DNA of 16,947 bases from DASPPM01 sp035604475 (GCA_035604475.1 DATNIJ010000287.1:1-16947); one strand, 5' to 3'; positions 1 through 9,417 are shown, counted from the first letter of the stretch. Numbers and translations are program-made. Notes: generated by a model not told the origin, from the letters alone.

Positions 1-601
1 CCGGCGGGAACGCCGGCGGCAAGGCGCCGCTCGCCATGACATGCTCGGGACCGAGCTTTCGCTCGTGGTTGTCGAAAAAGACGGTCTTGCCGGTCTCGAC
101 CGCGACTGCGCCGAGGCTCAATCGCACCTTGTGGGCGTTGATGCGGTCGAAGTCGACGAGCCGCTCGAGCGTGCGCTTGAGCGGAGCGGTATCATAGTAG
201 CTTGTTGCGGCAGGCCCGCCCGGCAGCAGCGAAAGCGGCGGAAGCGGACGCGGCGCGAAGAAACCCGGTTGGCCGGCGAGTGCGGTGCGCTGGGCGCTCC
301 AGAAGTTATAAAACTGACGCAGGCCGGCAAGGCTTGCCGGCGGTGCCAAGGGGTCGGATGTGGAGATCTCGCGCCAGAATTCGTCGAGGCGCTCGTGCGC
401 GCGGCTGCGCTCGTTGCCGGCGATGATCGCGGCGTTGATCGCGCCGATCGAGGTGCCGGCCAGCCACGCCGGTTCCAGCTTACGCTCGCAGAGCGCGCGA
501 TAGGCGCCTACTTGGAAGGCGCCGAGCGCTCCTCCTCCTTGGAGGACGAGTGCTACTGCGCGCTCGCTTCGGTGCTGAGGGGGGAGCGAGGTCTCGTTCA
601 T
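1..601 (-). CDS. Patatin-like phospholipase, N-terminal part (runs off left edge)
   Basis: The minus strand is open from an ATG at 601 to the window edge with no stop, so the gene is truncated at its C-terminus by the window. The product begins MNETSLPPQHRSERAVALVL. It shows the patatin oxyanion-hole motif GGGALGAFQ (residues 22-30) and the nucleophile elbow GTSIG with Ser51, followed by INAAIIAGN. Further on come SYYDTAPLKRTLERLVDF and MASGALPPAFPP, which is typical of bacterial patatin proteins with a DUF3734 C-terminal region. Members are serine lipid acyl hydrolases with a Ser-Asp dyad; the catalytic Asp would lie beyond the left edge, so activity cannot be judged here. A GAGGAT purine stretch precedes the ATG. 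The gene is divergent from the GYD-domain gene at 815. Family assignment is firm; substrate is unknown. Confidence 0.9.
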   Translation of the reverse strand, partial: MNETSLPPQHRSERAVALVLQGGGALGAFQVGAYRALCERKLEPAWLAGTSIGAINAAIIAGNERSRAHERLDEFWREISTSDPLAPPASLAGLRQFYNFWSAQRTALAGQPGFFAPRPLPPLSLLPGGPAATSYYDTAPLKRTLERLVDFDRINAHKVRLSLGAVAVETGKTVFFDNHERKLGPEHVMASGALPPAFPP

Positions 602-745
602 CGCGGGTTCATCCTCATCGACGTCAAAGGAACGGGCGGCGGCGGGCCGGCGCTCCCTTTTATGTAGGGCGGGAGGTGACGTTATGCTTGCCGAACCATG
701 AATATTCGCTGAATGGCCGGCGCGCCCTTCTCCACTTCGATGGTG

Positions 746-751
746 TATAAT
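746..751 (+). promoter_or_regulatory. Possible -10 box upstream of the GYD-domain gene
   Basis: A perfect TATAAT sits 64 bases before the ATG at 815 in the 213-base divergent gap between the patatin gene and the GYD gene. I do not see a convincing -35 box 16-18 bases upstream, so this is only a candidate. Nothing else in the gap stands out. Confidence 0.35.
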
Positions 752-814
752 CCTGACGGTAGCCGTTCCGGCACCCGCCGGCCTGTCGCTGCCCAGCCCC
801 CAGGGAGGTCTTGC

Positions 815-1093
815 ATGAAATACGTGATCCTCGGAAGCTTGAGCGCGGATTGGGCGACCAAGCAAACGGCCCGCACCCGCGCCGCCAAGGCGAAGCTGAA
901 GGCGCTCGGCATTGCGCTCGAGTCCGTTTACTACACCCAGGGCAAATATGATTTCGTCGATGTGGTCGATGCACCGAGCGCCGAAGCGATGTTGGCCTTC
1001 TCGGTCTGGTACGCGAAGGAGGGCTTTGGCCGGCTGCAGTCCATGCCGGCCTTCGACATGGCGACGATGGAGAAGGCACTCAAGCGCGCCTGA
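815..1093 (+). CDS. GYD-domain protein
   Basis: This encodes a 92-residue soluble protein beginning MKYVILGSLSADWATKQT. It matches the small GYD-domain family by its overall pattern: an N-terminal beta strand, a helix rich in Lys/Ala/Arg with KAKLKALGI, then YYTQGKYDFVDVVDAP, where GKYD corresponds to the family's name motif, and a terminal helix after the AFDMATMEKAL segment. The fold is a ferredoxin-like alpha/beta barrel subunit; no reaction is established for the family. I chose the ATG at 815 because GGGAGG lies at 803-808, six bases upstream; the in-frame ATG at 713 would add 34 residues unlike the family. It is likely transcribed alone or with the next small gene, 68 bases downstream. 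Confidence 0.85.
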   Translation: MKYVILGSLSADWATKQTARTRAAKAKLKALGIALESVYYTQGKYDFVDVVDAPSAEAMLAFSVWYAKEGFGRLQSMPAFDMATMEKALKRA

Positions 1094-1094
1094 G

Positions 1095-1124
1095 GCCGCA
1101 AGGGTGCGCAGCCGCGGCGCTTTT
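1095..1124 (+). terminator. Weak candidate terminator after the GYD gene
   Basis: GCCGC (1095-1099) can pair with GCGGC (1114-1118), or alternatively GCGC with GCGC (1106-1109 and 1117-1120), just before TTTT at 1121-1124. The stem is short and the T run is only four bases, so this is a low-confidence call. Confidence 0.3.
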
Positions 1125-1126
1125 CC

Positions 1127-1155
1127 TTGACCGCCCGGGCCGAGGGGGCCTAGAT
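1127..1155 (+). promoter_or_regulatory. Promoter for the small four-cysteine membrane protein gene
   Basis: TTGACC (1127-1132) is separated by 17 bases from CTAGAT (1150-1155). The predicted start of transcription falls at about 1161-1163, essentially on the ATG at 1162, so the transcript would be leaderless. No Shine-Dalgarno sequence is present in front of that ATG, which fits. Confidence 0.5.
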
Positions 1156-1161
1156 GGCGCC

Positions 1162-1428
1162 ATGTTCGCCTTATCTTTCTCGAAGCTCGTCGTTCTCATC
1201 GGCATCATCGTCGCGGTCGTGTACGGCTCCAAGCTGCTGAGCCGCTTCCAGGAGCTGCGCGAGGCCGAGGCGCGGCGGCAACGCGAGGGCGCGCGCACGG
1301 CGGGAGGCGGGGCTGCCGGCACGACGCAGCAGATCGAAGAGACCGTGAAGTGCCGGGTTTGCGGCGCCTATGTGCCCGCGCAAGGTGCCACCAGCTGCGG
1401 CCAGCCGGGCTGTCCCTACGGCGCTTAG
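1162..1428 (+). CDS. Small membrane-anchored protein with C-terminal four-cysteine (zinc-ribbon-like) motif
   Basis: The 88-residue product has a hydrophobic segment at about residues 8-24 (KLVVLIGIIVAVVYG), then a charged Arg/Glu-rich helix (about 27-45), a Gly/Ala linker, and a C-terminal C-x2-C-x11-C-x4-C pattern with Cys64, Cys67, Cys79 and Cys84. This arrangement resembles the small PP0621-like proteins, an N-terminal membrane anchor with a zinc-binding tail facing the cytoplasm or periplasm. Topology and function are not known to me. The start is the only in-frame ATG at the head of the hydrophobic segment. The gene lies 68 bases after the GYD gene with its own putative promoter and appears leaderless. 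Family naming is tentative; the coding call is good because the cysteines and the membrane segment are well formed. Confidence 0.8.
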   Translation: MFALSFSKLVVLIGIIVAVVYGSKLLSRFQELREAEARRQREGARTAGGGAAGTTQQIEETVKCRVCGAYVPAQGATSCGQPGCPYGA

Positions 1429-1480
1429 CCGAGAGGTTTTCTTCGCGGCGTCAATAACTTAGGACGTAACGATCGCTGCC

Positions 1481-1509
1481 TTGACCGGCCCGAGAGCGCC
1501 CTCTATTGT
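1481..1509 (+). promoter_or_regulatory. Promoter of the glyQ-glyS-ppdK operon
   Basis: TTGACC (1481-1486), a 17-base spacer and TATTGT (1504-1509) form a good sigma-70-type promoter. Transcription would begin near 1516, giving a leader of about 26 bases before the glyQ ATG at 1542. The leader is too short for a riboswitch or T-box. Confidence 0.6.
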
Positions 1510-1541
1510 GCGCCGCACATCGAGCCCGAGACGAGCGTACG

Positions 1542-2432
1542 ATGGCCAAGAGCGGCGCCTCCGCCAAGAGCTTCCAGTCGCTGATCCTGGCCCTCGAGCA
1601 ATATTGGGCGGAGCAGGGCTGCGTGATCCTGCAACCCTATGATGTCGAGATGGGAGCCGGCACCTTCCATCCGGCGACGACGTTGCGCAGCCTCGGCCCC
1701 GAGCCATGGCGGGCCGCCTATGTGCAGCCCTCGCGTCGGCCGAGTGACGGCCGTTACGGCGAGAATCCCAACCGGCTCCAGCACTATTATCAATTCCAGG
1801 CGATCCTCAAGCCCTCGCCCGCGAATGCCCAGGAGCTCTACCTCGCGAGCCTCGAGCGTCTTGGCATCGATCCCCGTCGCCATGACATCCGCTTCGTCGA
1901 GGACGACTGGGAGAGCCCGACGCTCGGCGCCTGGGGCCTCGGCTGGGAGGTCTGGTGCGACGGGATGGAGATCACGCAATACACCTACTTCCAGCAGGTC
2001 GGCGGCATCGACTGCAATCCGGTCTCGGTCGAGTACACCTACGGCCTCGAGCGCCTCGCCATGTATGTGCAAGGGGTCGAGAGCGTCTACGACCTCGATT
2101 TCAACGGCGCTCCCGGGGCCGCCCGCGTGAGCTATGGCGACGTGTTCCTAGAGAGCGAGCGCGAGTTCTCCGCCTACAACTTCGAGCGCGCCGACACCGA
2201 GCTCCTCTCCCGGCACTTCCAGGACGCGGAGAGGGAATGCGGGTCGCTCTTGGGGGTAGGGCTCGCGCTGCCGGCCTACGACCAGTGCGTCAAGGCGAGC
2301 CATCTCTTCAATCTCCTTGACGCACGCGGGGTCATCAGCGTCACCGAGCGCCAAGCCTATATCGCGCGCGTGCGCGCGCTCGCCAAGGCATGCTGCGAGG
2401 CCTGGCTCAAGAGCCGCGGACACATGGCCTGA
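1542..2432 (+). CDS. glyQ: Glycyl-tRNA synthetase alpha subunit
   Basis: This 296-residue protein is the catalytic class II core of the bacterial alpha2beta2 glycyl-tRNA synthetase. It makes glycyl-adenylate and charges tRNA-Gly in the cytoplasm together with GlyS. The sequence is highly typical: SFQSLILALEQYW near the start, GCVILQPYDVEMGAGTFHP, YVQPSRRPSDGRYGENPNR, the FQAILKPSP segment and the WEVWCDGMEITQYTYFQQ stretch. Length matches the family (about 290-310). The ATG at 1542 begins MAKSGASAKS directly before the conserved core; an upstream in-frame ATG at 1506 lies inside the -10 box and is rejected. The stop overlaps the ribosome-binding site of glyS, seven bases upstream of its ATG, so the two subunits are translated together. 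Confidence 0.98.
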   Translation: MAKSGASAKSFQSLILALEQYWAEQGCVILQPYDVEMGAGTFHPATTLRSLGPEPWRAAYVQPSRRPSDGRYGENPNRLQHYYQFQAILKPSPANAQELYLASLERLGIDPRRHDIRFVEDDWESPTLGAWGLGWEVWCDGMEITQYTYFQQVGGIDCNPVSVEYTYGLERLAMYVQGVESVYDLDFNGAPGAARVSYGDVFLESEREFSAYNFERADTELLSRHFQDAERECGSLLGVGLALPAYDQCVKASHLFNLLDARGVISVTERQAYIARVRALAKACCEAWLKSRGHMA

Positions 2433-2439
2433 GGGGCGC

Positions 2440-4533
2440 ATGGCCGAGCTCCTTCTCGAGCTGCTCTCCGAAGAGATTCCGGCACGCATGCAGCTGCGCG
2501 GGGCCGAGGAGTTGCGGCGTCTCGTCACGGAGAAGCTCGAGGAGGCACGCCTCGAGTTCTCCGGCGCCGACGCGCATGTGACGCCGCGCCGCCTCGCGCT
2601 TGTCGTCGCCGGCTTGCCGGCTCGGCAGCCTGACCTGCTCGAGGAGCGCAAGGGTCCGCGGGTGGGGGCAGCCGAGACAGCACTCCAGGGTTTCCTCAAG
2701 TCGGCCGGTCTCGCAACGATCGATCAGTGCGAGCGGCGCACCGTCGGCAACGCCGAATTCTATTTCGCCGTGCGCACCGTGGCGGGACGAAAGACCGCCG
2801 AGGTGTTGCCGGAGCTCGTGGTCTCCGCCCTGCGCGCGCTTTCCTGGCCCAAATCGCAGCGCTGGGGCTCGACGAGCTTCCGTTACGTGCGGCCCTTGCA
2901 TGGCGTGCTCGCCATCTTCGAGGGCAAGGTGCTGAGGGGTGCCCTCGATCTCGGGGGAGATTCCCTTGCCTTCGGCACCAGGACCCGCGGGCACCGCTTC
3001 CTCTCCCCCAAGCCCTTCGCCGTCGAGAGCTTCGCCGATTACAAGGAGAAACTCGCCAGTGCCTTCGTCATTCTCGACCGCGAGGTGCGCAAGCGCCTCA
3101 TCTCGGCGCGCGCCGTCGAGCTCGCCACGGACGAGGGCTTGGCCCTCAGGGAAGATGCGGCGCTTTTGGACGAGGTCGCGGGGCTCGTCGAGTGGCCGGT
3201 CCCGCTCATCGGCGCGATCGACGGGAAATTCATGGCGCTTCCGCGCGAGGTGCTTGTCACCACCATGCGCACGAACCAGCGCTATTTCTCGCTCGAGACG
3301 TCGGACGGCCGCTTGGCCCCCCGCTTCATCGTCGTCGCCAACATAACGGCCTCGGACGGTGGGGCGGCCATCGTCACCGGCAACGAGCGCGTGCTGCGCG
3401 CGCGCCTCTCGGATGCAAAGTTCTTTTGGGATCAGGATCGCAAGACGAGACTCGAGGAGAGAGTCCCGCGCCTTCACGACCTCATCTTCCACGCCAAGCT
3501 CGGCACCATGGGCGACAAGGTGGCGCGGCTCCAGGTGCTCGCGGCCGAGCTGGCCGCGCACGTGCCCGGCACCAAAATCGATCACGCGCGCAGCGCCGCC
3601 CTCCTCGCCAAGGCCGATCTCGTCTCCGGCATGGTCGGAGAATTTCCGGAACTGCAGGGGACCATGGGGCGTTATTATGCGCTTCACGATGGCGAGGACC
3701 CGATGGTTGCAGACGCGATCGCGGAGCATTACGCCCCTCTCGGCCCCAACGACCGTTGCCCGACGGCGCCCGTTTCGGTCGCGGTCGCTCTCGCCGACAA
3801 GATCGACACGCTCGTGGGATTCTTCGCGATCGGCGAGAAGCCGTCCGGCTCGAAGGACCCCTACGCCTTGCGACGCGCCGCTCTTGGCGTCATCCGGCTC
3901 ATCGTCGAGAATGGCCTGCGGCTGCCGCTTGCCAAGGCATTGGCGCTCGCGCATCGTCTCTACGCGGAGCAACGGCCCGGCGCCGAGAATGCCGCCAAAT
4001 TCGACGCCGGAGAGCTCTTGGCCTTCTTCGCCGACCGCCTCAAGGTGCATTTGCGCGAGAAGGGGGTGCGGCACGATCTGGTCTCGGCGGTCTTTGCCTT
4101 GGGCGGCGAGGACGATCTCTTGCGCTTGCTCGCGCGAGTCGATGCGCTCGCCAAGTTCCTCGCGAGCGAGGACGGCGCCAACCTGCTCACGGCCTACAAG
4201 CGCGCATCCAATATCGTGCGCATCGAGGAAAAGAAGGACAGGATCACCTATGACGGCGGCGTGGACACGGCGTTGTTGAGAGAGGGCGAGGAGCGCGCAC
4301 TCTTGGAAGGGCTTGCGAGTGCCAACAACGCGATACGGATTTCCATCGGACGCGAGGACTTCGCGGGTGCGATGGCGGCACTCGCGCGTCTCAGGCCCCC
4401 GGTCGATGCCTTCTTCGACAAGGTCACGGTCAATTGCGACGATAGCAAGCTCAGGGCGAACCGCCTGAAGCTGCTCGCCCGCATCCGCACGGCACTCGGC
4501 GGCGTCGCCGATTTCTCCAAGATCGAGGGATAG
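2440..4533 (+). CDS. glyS: Glycyl-tRNA synthetase beta subunit
   Basis: A 697-residue protein beginning MAELLLELLSEEIPARM, the hallmark N-terminus of GlyS. The beta subunit contributes tRNA binding and is needed for aminoacylation by GlyQ. Conserved stretches include TPRRLALVV (about 48-56), KSQRWGS, YVRPLHGVLAIF, RGHRFLSP and the HD-like region LVSGMVGEFPELQGTMGRYYA. The C-terminal part (about residue 590 onwards) is a DALR-like anticodon-binding region ending in LKLLARIRTALGGVADFSKI. Length fits the family. GAGGGG at 2431-2436 overlaps the glyQ stop and lies three bases before the ATG. An in-frame start at 2317 inside glyQ would add 41 unrelated residues and is rejected. The gene is followed after two bases by ppdK. 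Confidence 0.97.
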   Translation: MAELLLELLSEEIPARMQLRGAEELRRLVTEKLEEARLEFSGADAHVTPRRLALVVAGLPARQPDLLEERKGPRVGAAETALQGFLKSAGLATIDQCERRTVGNAEFYFAVRTVAGRKTAEVLPELVVSALRALSWPKSQRWGSTSFRYVRPLHGVLAIFEGKVLRGALDLGGDSLAFGTRTRGHRFLSPKPFAVESFADYKEKLASAFVILDREVRKRLISARAVELATDEGLALREDAALLDEVAGLVEWPVPLIGAIDGKFMALPREVLVTTMRTNQRYFSLETSDGRLAPRFIVVANITASDGGAAIVTGNERVLRARLSDAKFFWDQDRKTRLEERVPRLHDLIFHAKLGTMGDKVARLQVLAAELAAHVPGTKIDHARSAALLAKADLVSGMVGEFPELQGTMGRYYALHDGEDPMVADAIAEHYAPLGPNDRCPTAPVSVAVALADKIDTLVGFFAIGEKPSGSKDPYALRRAALGVIRLIVENGLRLPLAKALALAHRLYAEQRPGAENAAKFDAGELLAFFADRLKVHLREKGVRHDLVSAVFALGGEDDLLRLLARVDALAKFLASEDGANLLTAYKRASNIVRIEEKKDRITYDGGVDTALLREGEERALLEGLASANNAIRISIGREDFAGAMAALARLRPPVDAFFDKVTVNCDDSKLRANRLKLLARIRTALGGVADFSKIEG

Positions 4534-4535
4534 AC

Positions 4536-7214
<2,679 letters not shown>

Positions 7215-7221
7215 GCGCCTG

Positions 7222-7246
7222 CCCTTGCGGGGCAAGGGGCTTCTTG
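7222..7246 (+). terminator. Intrinsic terminator-like hairpin after ppdK
   Basis: CCCTTGC (7222-7228), loop GGG, GCAAGGG (7232-7238) form a perfect seven-base-pair stem eight bases after the ppdK stop, followed by a modest T-rich tract (GGCTTCTTGT). It would end the glyQ-glyS-ppdK transcript before the HIT gene. Confidence 0.55.
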
Positions 7247-7283
7247 TGGTGCCGTGGGATGGAGCAACGAGGGGAGGCCGCTC

Positions 7284-7706
7284 ATGAAGCGGGAGGCCAA
7301 TTGCATTTTCTGCAAGATCGCGGCAGGCGAAGTGCCTTGCTTCAAGGTCTATGAGGACGCGGCCACGCTCGCCTTCATGGACATCAATCCGGCGAACGAG
7401 GGGCACTGTCTCGCCATCGCCAAGAGTCACTTCGAGGACATCTACGCGGCAGGCACCGGAGAGGTGGGCAAGGTGGCCGAGACCGCGGCCAAGGTGGCCA
7501 AGGCCGTGCGCCAGGTAGTGAAGCCCGATGGGCTCAACCTCATCCAGGCGAACGGGCCGGGTGCCGCCCAATCGGTCCCGCATTTTCACATTCACATCCT
7601 GCCGCGCCGCCTGGGCGACGAGCTCAAGATCAACTGGGGATTGAAGCCGGGCAACCGCGCGGCGCTCGCGACCCTCGCCGAGAAGATCAAGGCGAAGATC
7701 GGGTGA
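7284..7706 (+). CDS. HIT (histidine triad) family nucleotide-binding protein
   Basis: The 140-residue product has the diagnostic triad HFHIHILP with His100, His102 and His104, and a CIFCKIAAGEVP start (Cys7 and Cys10, likely zinc ligands as in HinT-type proteins). The segment FMDINPANEGHCLAI, followed by SHFEDI, is typical. HIT proteins are nucleotide hydrolases or transferases acting on phosphoramidate or nucleoside polyphosphate bonds in the cytoplasm; the physiological substrate is not deducible. I chose the ATG at 7284 because GGGGAGG lies at 7271-7277, and the protein then starts MKREANCIFCKI as in relatives; the in-frame ATG at 7254 adds ten unlike residues. It stands alone between the ppdK hairpin and the toxin-antitoxin module. 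Confidence 0.95.
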   Translation: MKREANCIFCKIAAGEVPCFKVYEDAATLAFMDINPANEGHCLAIAKSHFEDIYAAGTGEVGKVAETAAKVAKAVRQVVKPDGLNLIQANGPGAAQSVPHFHIHILPRRLGDELKINWGLKPGNRAALATLAEKIKAKIG

Positions 7707-7709
7707 GAC

Positions 7710-7737
7710 TCGACAACGGCTTTGTCGACATTATAAT
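7710..7737 (+). promoter_or_regulatory. Promoter of the antitoxin-toxin operon, embedded in the operator
   Basis: TCGACA (7710-7715, five of six consensus) is spaced 16 bases from TATAAT (7732-7737), giving a start near 7744. The -35 box lies in the first inverted repeat and the -10 box in the left arm of the second, so a bound antitoxin would block RNA polymerase directly. A second TATAAT in the right arm (7744-7749) lacks a well-spaced -35 box. Confidence 0.55.
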
Positions 7738-7753
7738 ATTTATTATAATGTCG
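7710..7753 (+). repeat. Compound palindromic operator of the toxin-antitoxin operon
   Basis: Two inverted repeats lie side by side in an AT-rich island. The first is TCGACAA (7710-7716), loop CGGCT, TTGTCGA (7722-7728). The second is a perfect 13-base repeat CGACATTATAATA (7726-7738), two bases TT, then TATTATAATGTCG (7741-7753). They share CGA at 7726-7728, and the junction itself reads TGTCGACA, a palindrome (7723-7730). TCGACA/TGTCG half-sites therefore recur four times. Autoregulation through such operators by AbrB-type antitoxins is established for the family; the present site is inferred from sequence symmetry and its position 17 bases before the antitoxin start. Confidence 0.8.
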
Positions 7754-7769
7754 CGTCGAGGAATAGATC

Positions 7770-7994
7770 ATGGTCAAGCTCAAGTTGACGACGATCGGCA
7801 GTTCGACTGGCGTCGTGCTGCCGAAAGAGGTGCTGGCGCGTCTCAAGCTTGAGAAGGGCGATGCGGTCTATCTGACCGAGGCGCCGGAGGGGTATCGGCT
7901 GACGCCTTATAACCCCGATTTCGAGCGGCAAATGAAGCTTGCCCGCCGCGTCATGCGCGAGCGCCGCCACGTGCTCAGGGCGCTGGCGAAGTGA
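7770..7994 (+). CDS. AbrB/MazE-like antitoxin
   Basis: A 74-residue protein beginning MVKLKLTTIGSSTGVVLPKE, the classic swapped-hairpin AbrB/MazE/SpoVT DNA-binding domain, with LEKGDAVYLTEAPEGYRLTP completing the barrel. The C-terminal tail from about residue 47 (YNPDFERQMKLARRVMRERR) is helical and charged and would bind the toxin. It has GAGGAA at 7758-7763, six bases before its ATG. Its stop overlaps the start of the Doc-like gene by four bases (GTGA), so expression is coupled. Role: neutralises the downstream toxin and represses the operon through the palindromic site at 7710-7753. The promoter region is strikingly AT-rich compared with the rest of the window, suggesting the module was acquired. 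Alternative family names (VapB-like, MazE-like) do not change the reading. Confidence 0.9.
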   Translation: MVKLKLTTIGSSTGVVLPKEVLARLKLEKGDAVYLTEAPEGYRLTPYNPDFERQMKLARRVMRERRHVLRALAK

Positions 7995-8389
7995 GCGATG
8001 GGACGTGGAATTGGATCGGTGAAGATACCGTGCTCGCAATCCATGATGCTCAACTGGCCGAGCACGGCGGGCGGAGCGGGATGCGGGATCCGGCACTCAT
8101 GCAGTCGGCTCTTGCCCGGCCCCGGAATCTGGCAAGCTACGGCGAACCCGATGCCTCTCGGCTTGCCGCCGCCTATGCCTACGGGCTGGTGCGCAACCAC
8201 GCCTTTGCCGACGGCAACAAGCGCGCGGCCTTCGTCGTGGCACTCGTGTTCCTGCTCGACAACGGCTTCGTCTGCATCAGCGAGGACACCGAGTCCGTGA
8301 CCACGATGCAGGCGCTTGCGTCCGGCGATATGGAGGAAGAAAAGTTTGCCGCGTGGCTGCGGGCGCGCATTCAGCCTGCCGCCGCTTGA
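7991..8389 (+). CDS. doc: Doc (death-on-curing) Fic-type toxin
   Basis: A 132-residue protein with the Doc-type Fic motif H-A-F-A-D-G-N-K-R (His70 to Arg78), preceded by YAYGLVRN. Its N-terminal part (WNWIGEDTVLAIHDAQLAEHGG, GMRDPALMQSALARP) is typical of Doc proteins. Canonical Fic adenylyltransferases carry a second Gly-x-Gly-Arg segment; the Doc form with NKR acts as a kinase of elongation factor Tu in phage P1. That activity is known for Doc but inferred here. The start is GTG at 7991, overlapping the antitoxin stop by four bases; the ATG at 7998 is in another frame. The toxin is the last gene of the operon and is followed by a structured repeat. All motif residues are intact, so it looks functional. 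Confidence 0.92.
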   Translation: MSDGTWNWIGEDTVLAIHDAQLAEHGGRSGMRDPALMQSALARPRNLASYGEPDASRLAAAYAYGLVRNHAFADGNKRAAFVVALVFLLDNGFVCISEDTESVTTMQALASGDMEEEKFAAWLRARIQPAAA

Positions 8390-8393
8390 GTCC

Positions 8394-8501
8394 ATCCCTC
8401 ACCCCAACCCTTGATCCGCTTCGCTCCTCGACGAAGCGGCCCATCGCGACACCCCGGCCCCCCCGGCACTGCATCCCGAAGGGATGGGAAGGGTGAGGGA
8501 T
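8394..8501. repeat. Structured inverted-repeat intergenic element between doc and ygfZ
   Basis: The whole 113-base gap between two converging genes is symmetric. An outer repeat ATCCCTCACCC (8394-8404) is matched perfectly by GGGTGAGGGAT (8491-8501). Inside are two perfect hairpins: CCGCTTCG (8416-8423) with CGAAGCGG (8432-8439), loop eight; and CATCCC with GGGATG (8472-8477 and 8481-8486), loop GAA. This looks like a REP/RUP-type repeat unit of the kind scattered between genes in GC-rich alphaproteobacteria, and it may double as a two-way terminator. I cannot check copy number from one window. Confidence 0.7.
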
Positions 8502-8502
8502 T

Positions 8503-9417
8503 TCACACCGCAAGCCAGGAAGGCCTGAGCGGGCGCAGGGTGGCCTCCCCTGCCGCGAGCGGCTCGCCCTTGGCCGCGGCGGCCTCGACCGCCTCGAGCC
8601 TGAGCAAGGCGAGGCCGATGCCGTTGGCGGCGGAGCGCAGCTCGCCCACCGCGGCGCCGCGGAGCGTGACCGGCGTGCCCGCCGCGGGCGGCGGACCCTC
8701 GAGCTCAACCGGCAGGAGGCGTTTCTTGACGAGGGAGCGGTACTTCATGCGCGCCGTCACTTCCTGGCCGATGAAGCAGCCCTTCTTGAAATCGACGCCG
8801 CCGAGCTCCTCGAAGCCGCTCTCAAGCAGGAGCGCCTCTTCGACCGGCATGTCGGCACTGCCTTCGGGAACACCGAGGGAGAGGCGCAAGCGGCGATGCT
8901 CGGCGAGCGCGCGTGCCGCGAAGCCGAGGCGCTCGAGGGTCGCTCGAGCGCCGGCGCGCGGCAGGATGGCGCGGCAGCCGAGGGCCGCAAGGCGCGGATC
9001 GACGAAAGCCACGCCGCCCTCGAGCGCCCGCGCCGTCCCGCTCTCACTCTCGAGCGCAAGGGCCTTAGACGCATCCTCTCCCCACAGCAGCGCCACAGAG
9101 AACTCTTCGCGCGCATCCGCGATCGTGACCTTGGCGCGCAGCTTGTACATCGTCAGCCGGCGCTTGAGGTCGTCGAGCCGGCCGGTCTCGCCGTCGAGAA
9201 CAAGAGCACCGCGATACCGGCCTTCCGGCATCTCGGCAATGAAGAGGTCGTGGAGGAAGCGGCCCTGCGCGTTGAGCAAGGCCGCGTAGATGGCGCGGTC
9301 GGCCTTCACCTTGTCGAGATCGTTGGAGAGCAGCCCTTGGAGGAAGGGGCGCACCTCCTCGCCTCCGACGACGAGGCATCCCCGCTCCGGGTTGAGCACA
9401 TATCGCAGATCCGCCAT
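8503..9417 (-). CDS. ygfZ: Folate-binding YgfZ/GcvT-like protein (Fe-S cluster maintenance)
   Basis: A 304-residue protein on the minus strand. The signature K-G-C-F-I-G-Q-E (residues 212-219) is the YgfZ motif with the conserved cysteine Cys214, followed by RMKYR. The N-terminal half contains PFLQGLLSNDLD and LNAQGRFLHDLF, as in relatives of the glycine cleavage T protein. YgfZ uses tetrahydrofolate and helps assemble or repair certain iron-sulfur enzymes in the cytoplasm; this role is known for E. coli YgfZ and inferred here. The ATG at 9417 has AGGGG five to nine bases upstream (about 9425-9429) and begins MADLRYVLNPERG; longer in-frame extensions upstream look unrelated. It is divergent from the glycan cluster at 9520 and converges with doc over the repeat element. 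Confidence 0.93.
   Translation of the reverse strand: MADLRYVLNPERGCLVVGGEEVRPFLQGLLSNDLDKVKADRAIYAALLNAQGRFLHDLFIAEMPEGRYRGALVLDGETGRLDDLKRRLTMYKLRAKVTIADAREEFSVALLWGEDASKALALESESGTARALEGGVAFVDPRLAALGCRAILPRAGARATLERLGFAARALAEHRRLRLSLGVPEGSADMPVEEALLLESGFEELGGVDFKKGCFIGQEVTARMKYRSLVKKRLLPVELEGPPPAAGTPVTLRGAAVGELRSAANGIGLALLRLEAVEAAAAKGEPLAAGEATLRPLRPSWLAV

Noticed and set aside
41..667. A 208-codon plus-strand frame at the left end
   Set aside because: The minus strand here encodes a clear patatin domain (GGGALGAF, GTSIG). The plus-strand frame is its complement and has no family likeness.
1429..1541. Possible glycine riboswitch or T-box before glyQ
   Set aside because: The promoter at 1481-1509 leaves a leader of only about 26 bases, far too short, and no riboswitch core is visible.
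2407..4074. A 555-codon minus-strand frame opposite glyS
   Set aside because: Same reason: a low-complexity translation opposite a well-conserved glyS; no ribosome-binding site or family motif.
7726..7753. The 13+13 palindrome as an intrinsic terminator for the HIT gene
   Set aside because: The stem is almost all A/T and contains promoter -10 boxes; its place before the antitoxin fits an operator better. The neighbouring 7710-7728 repeat could still contribute to termination.
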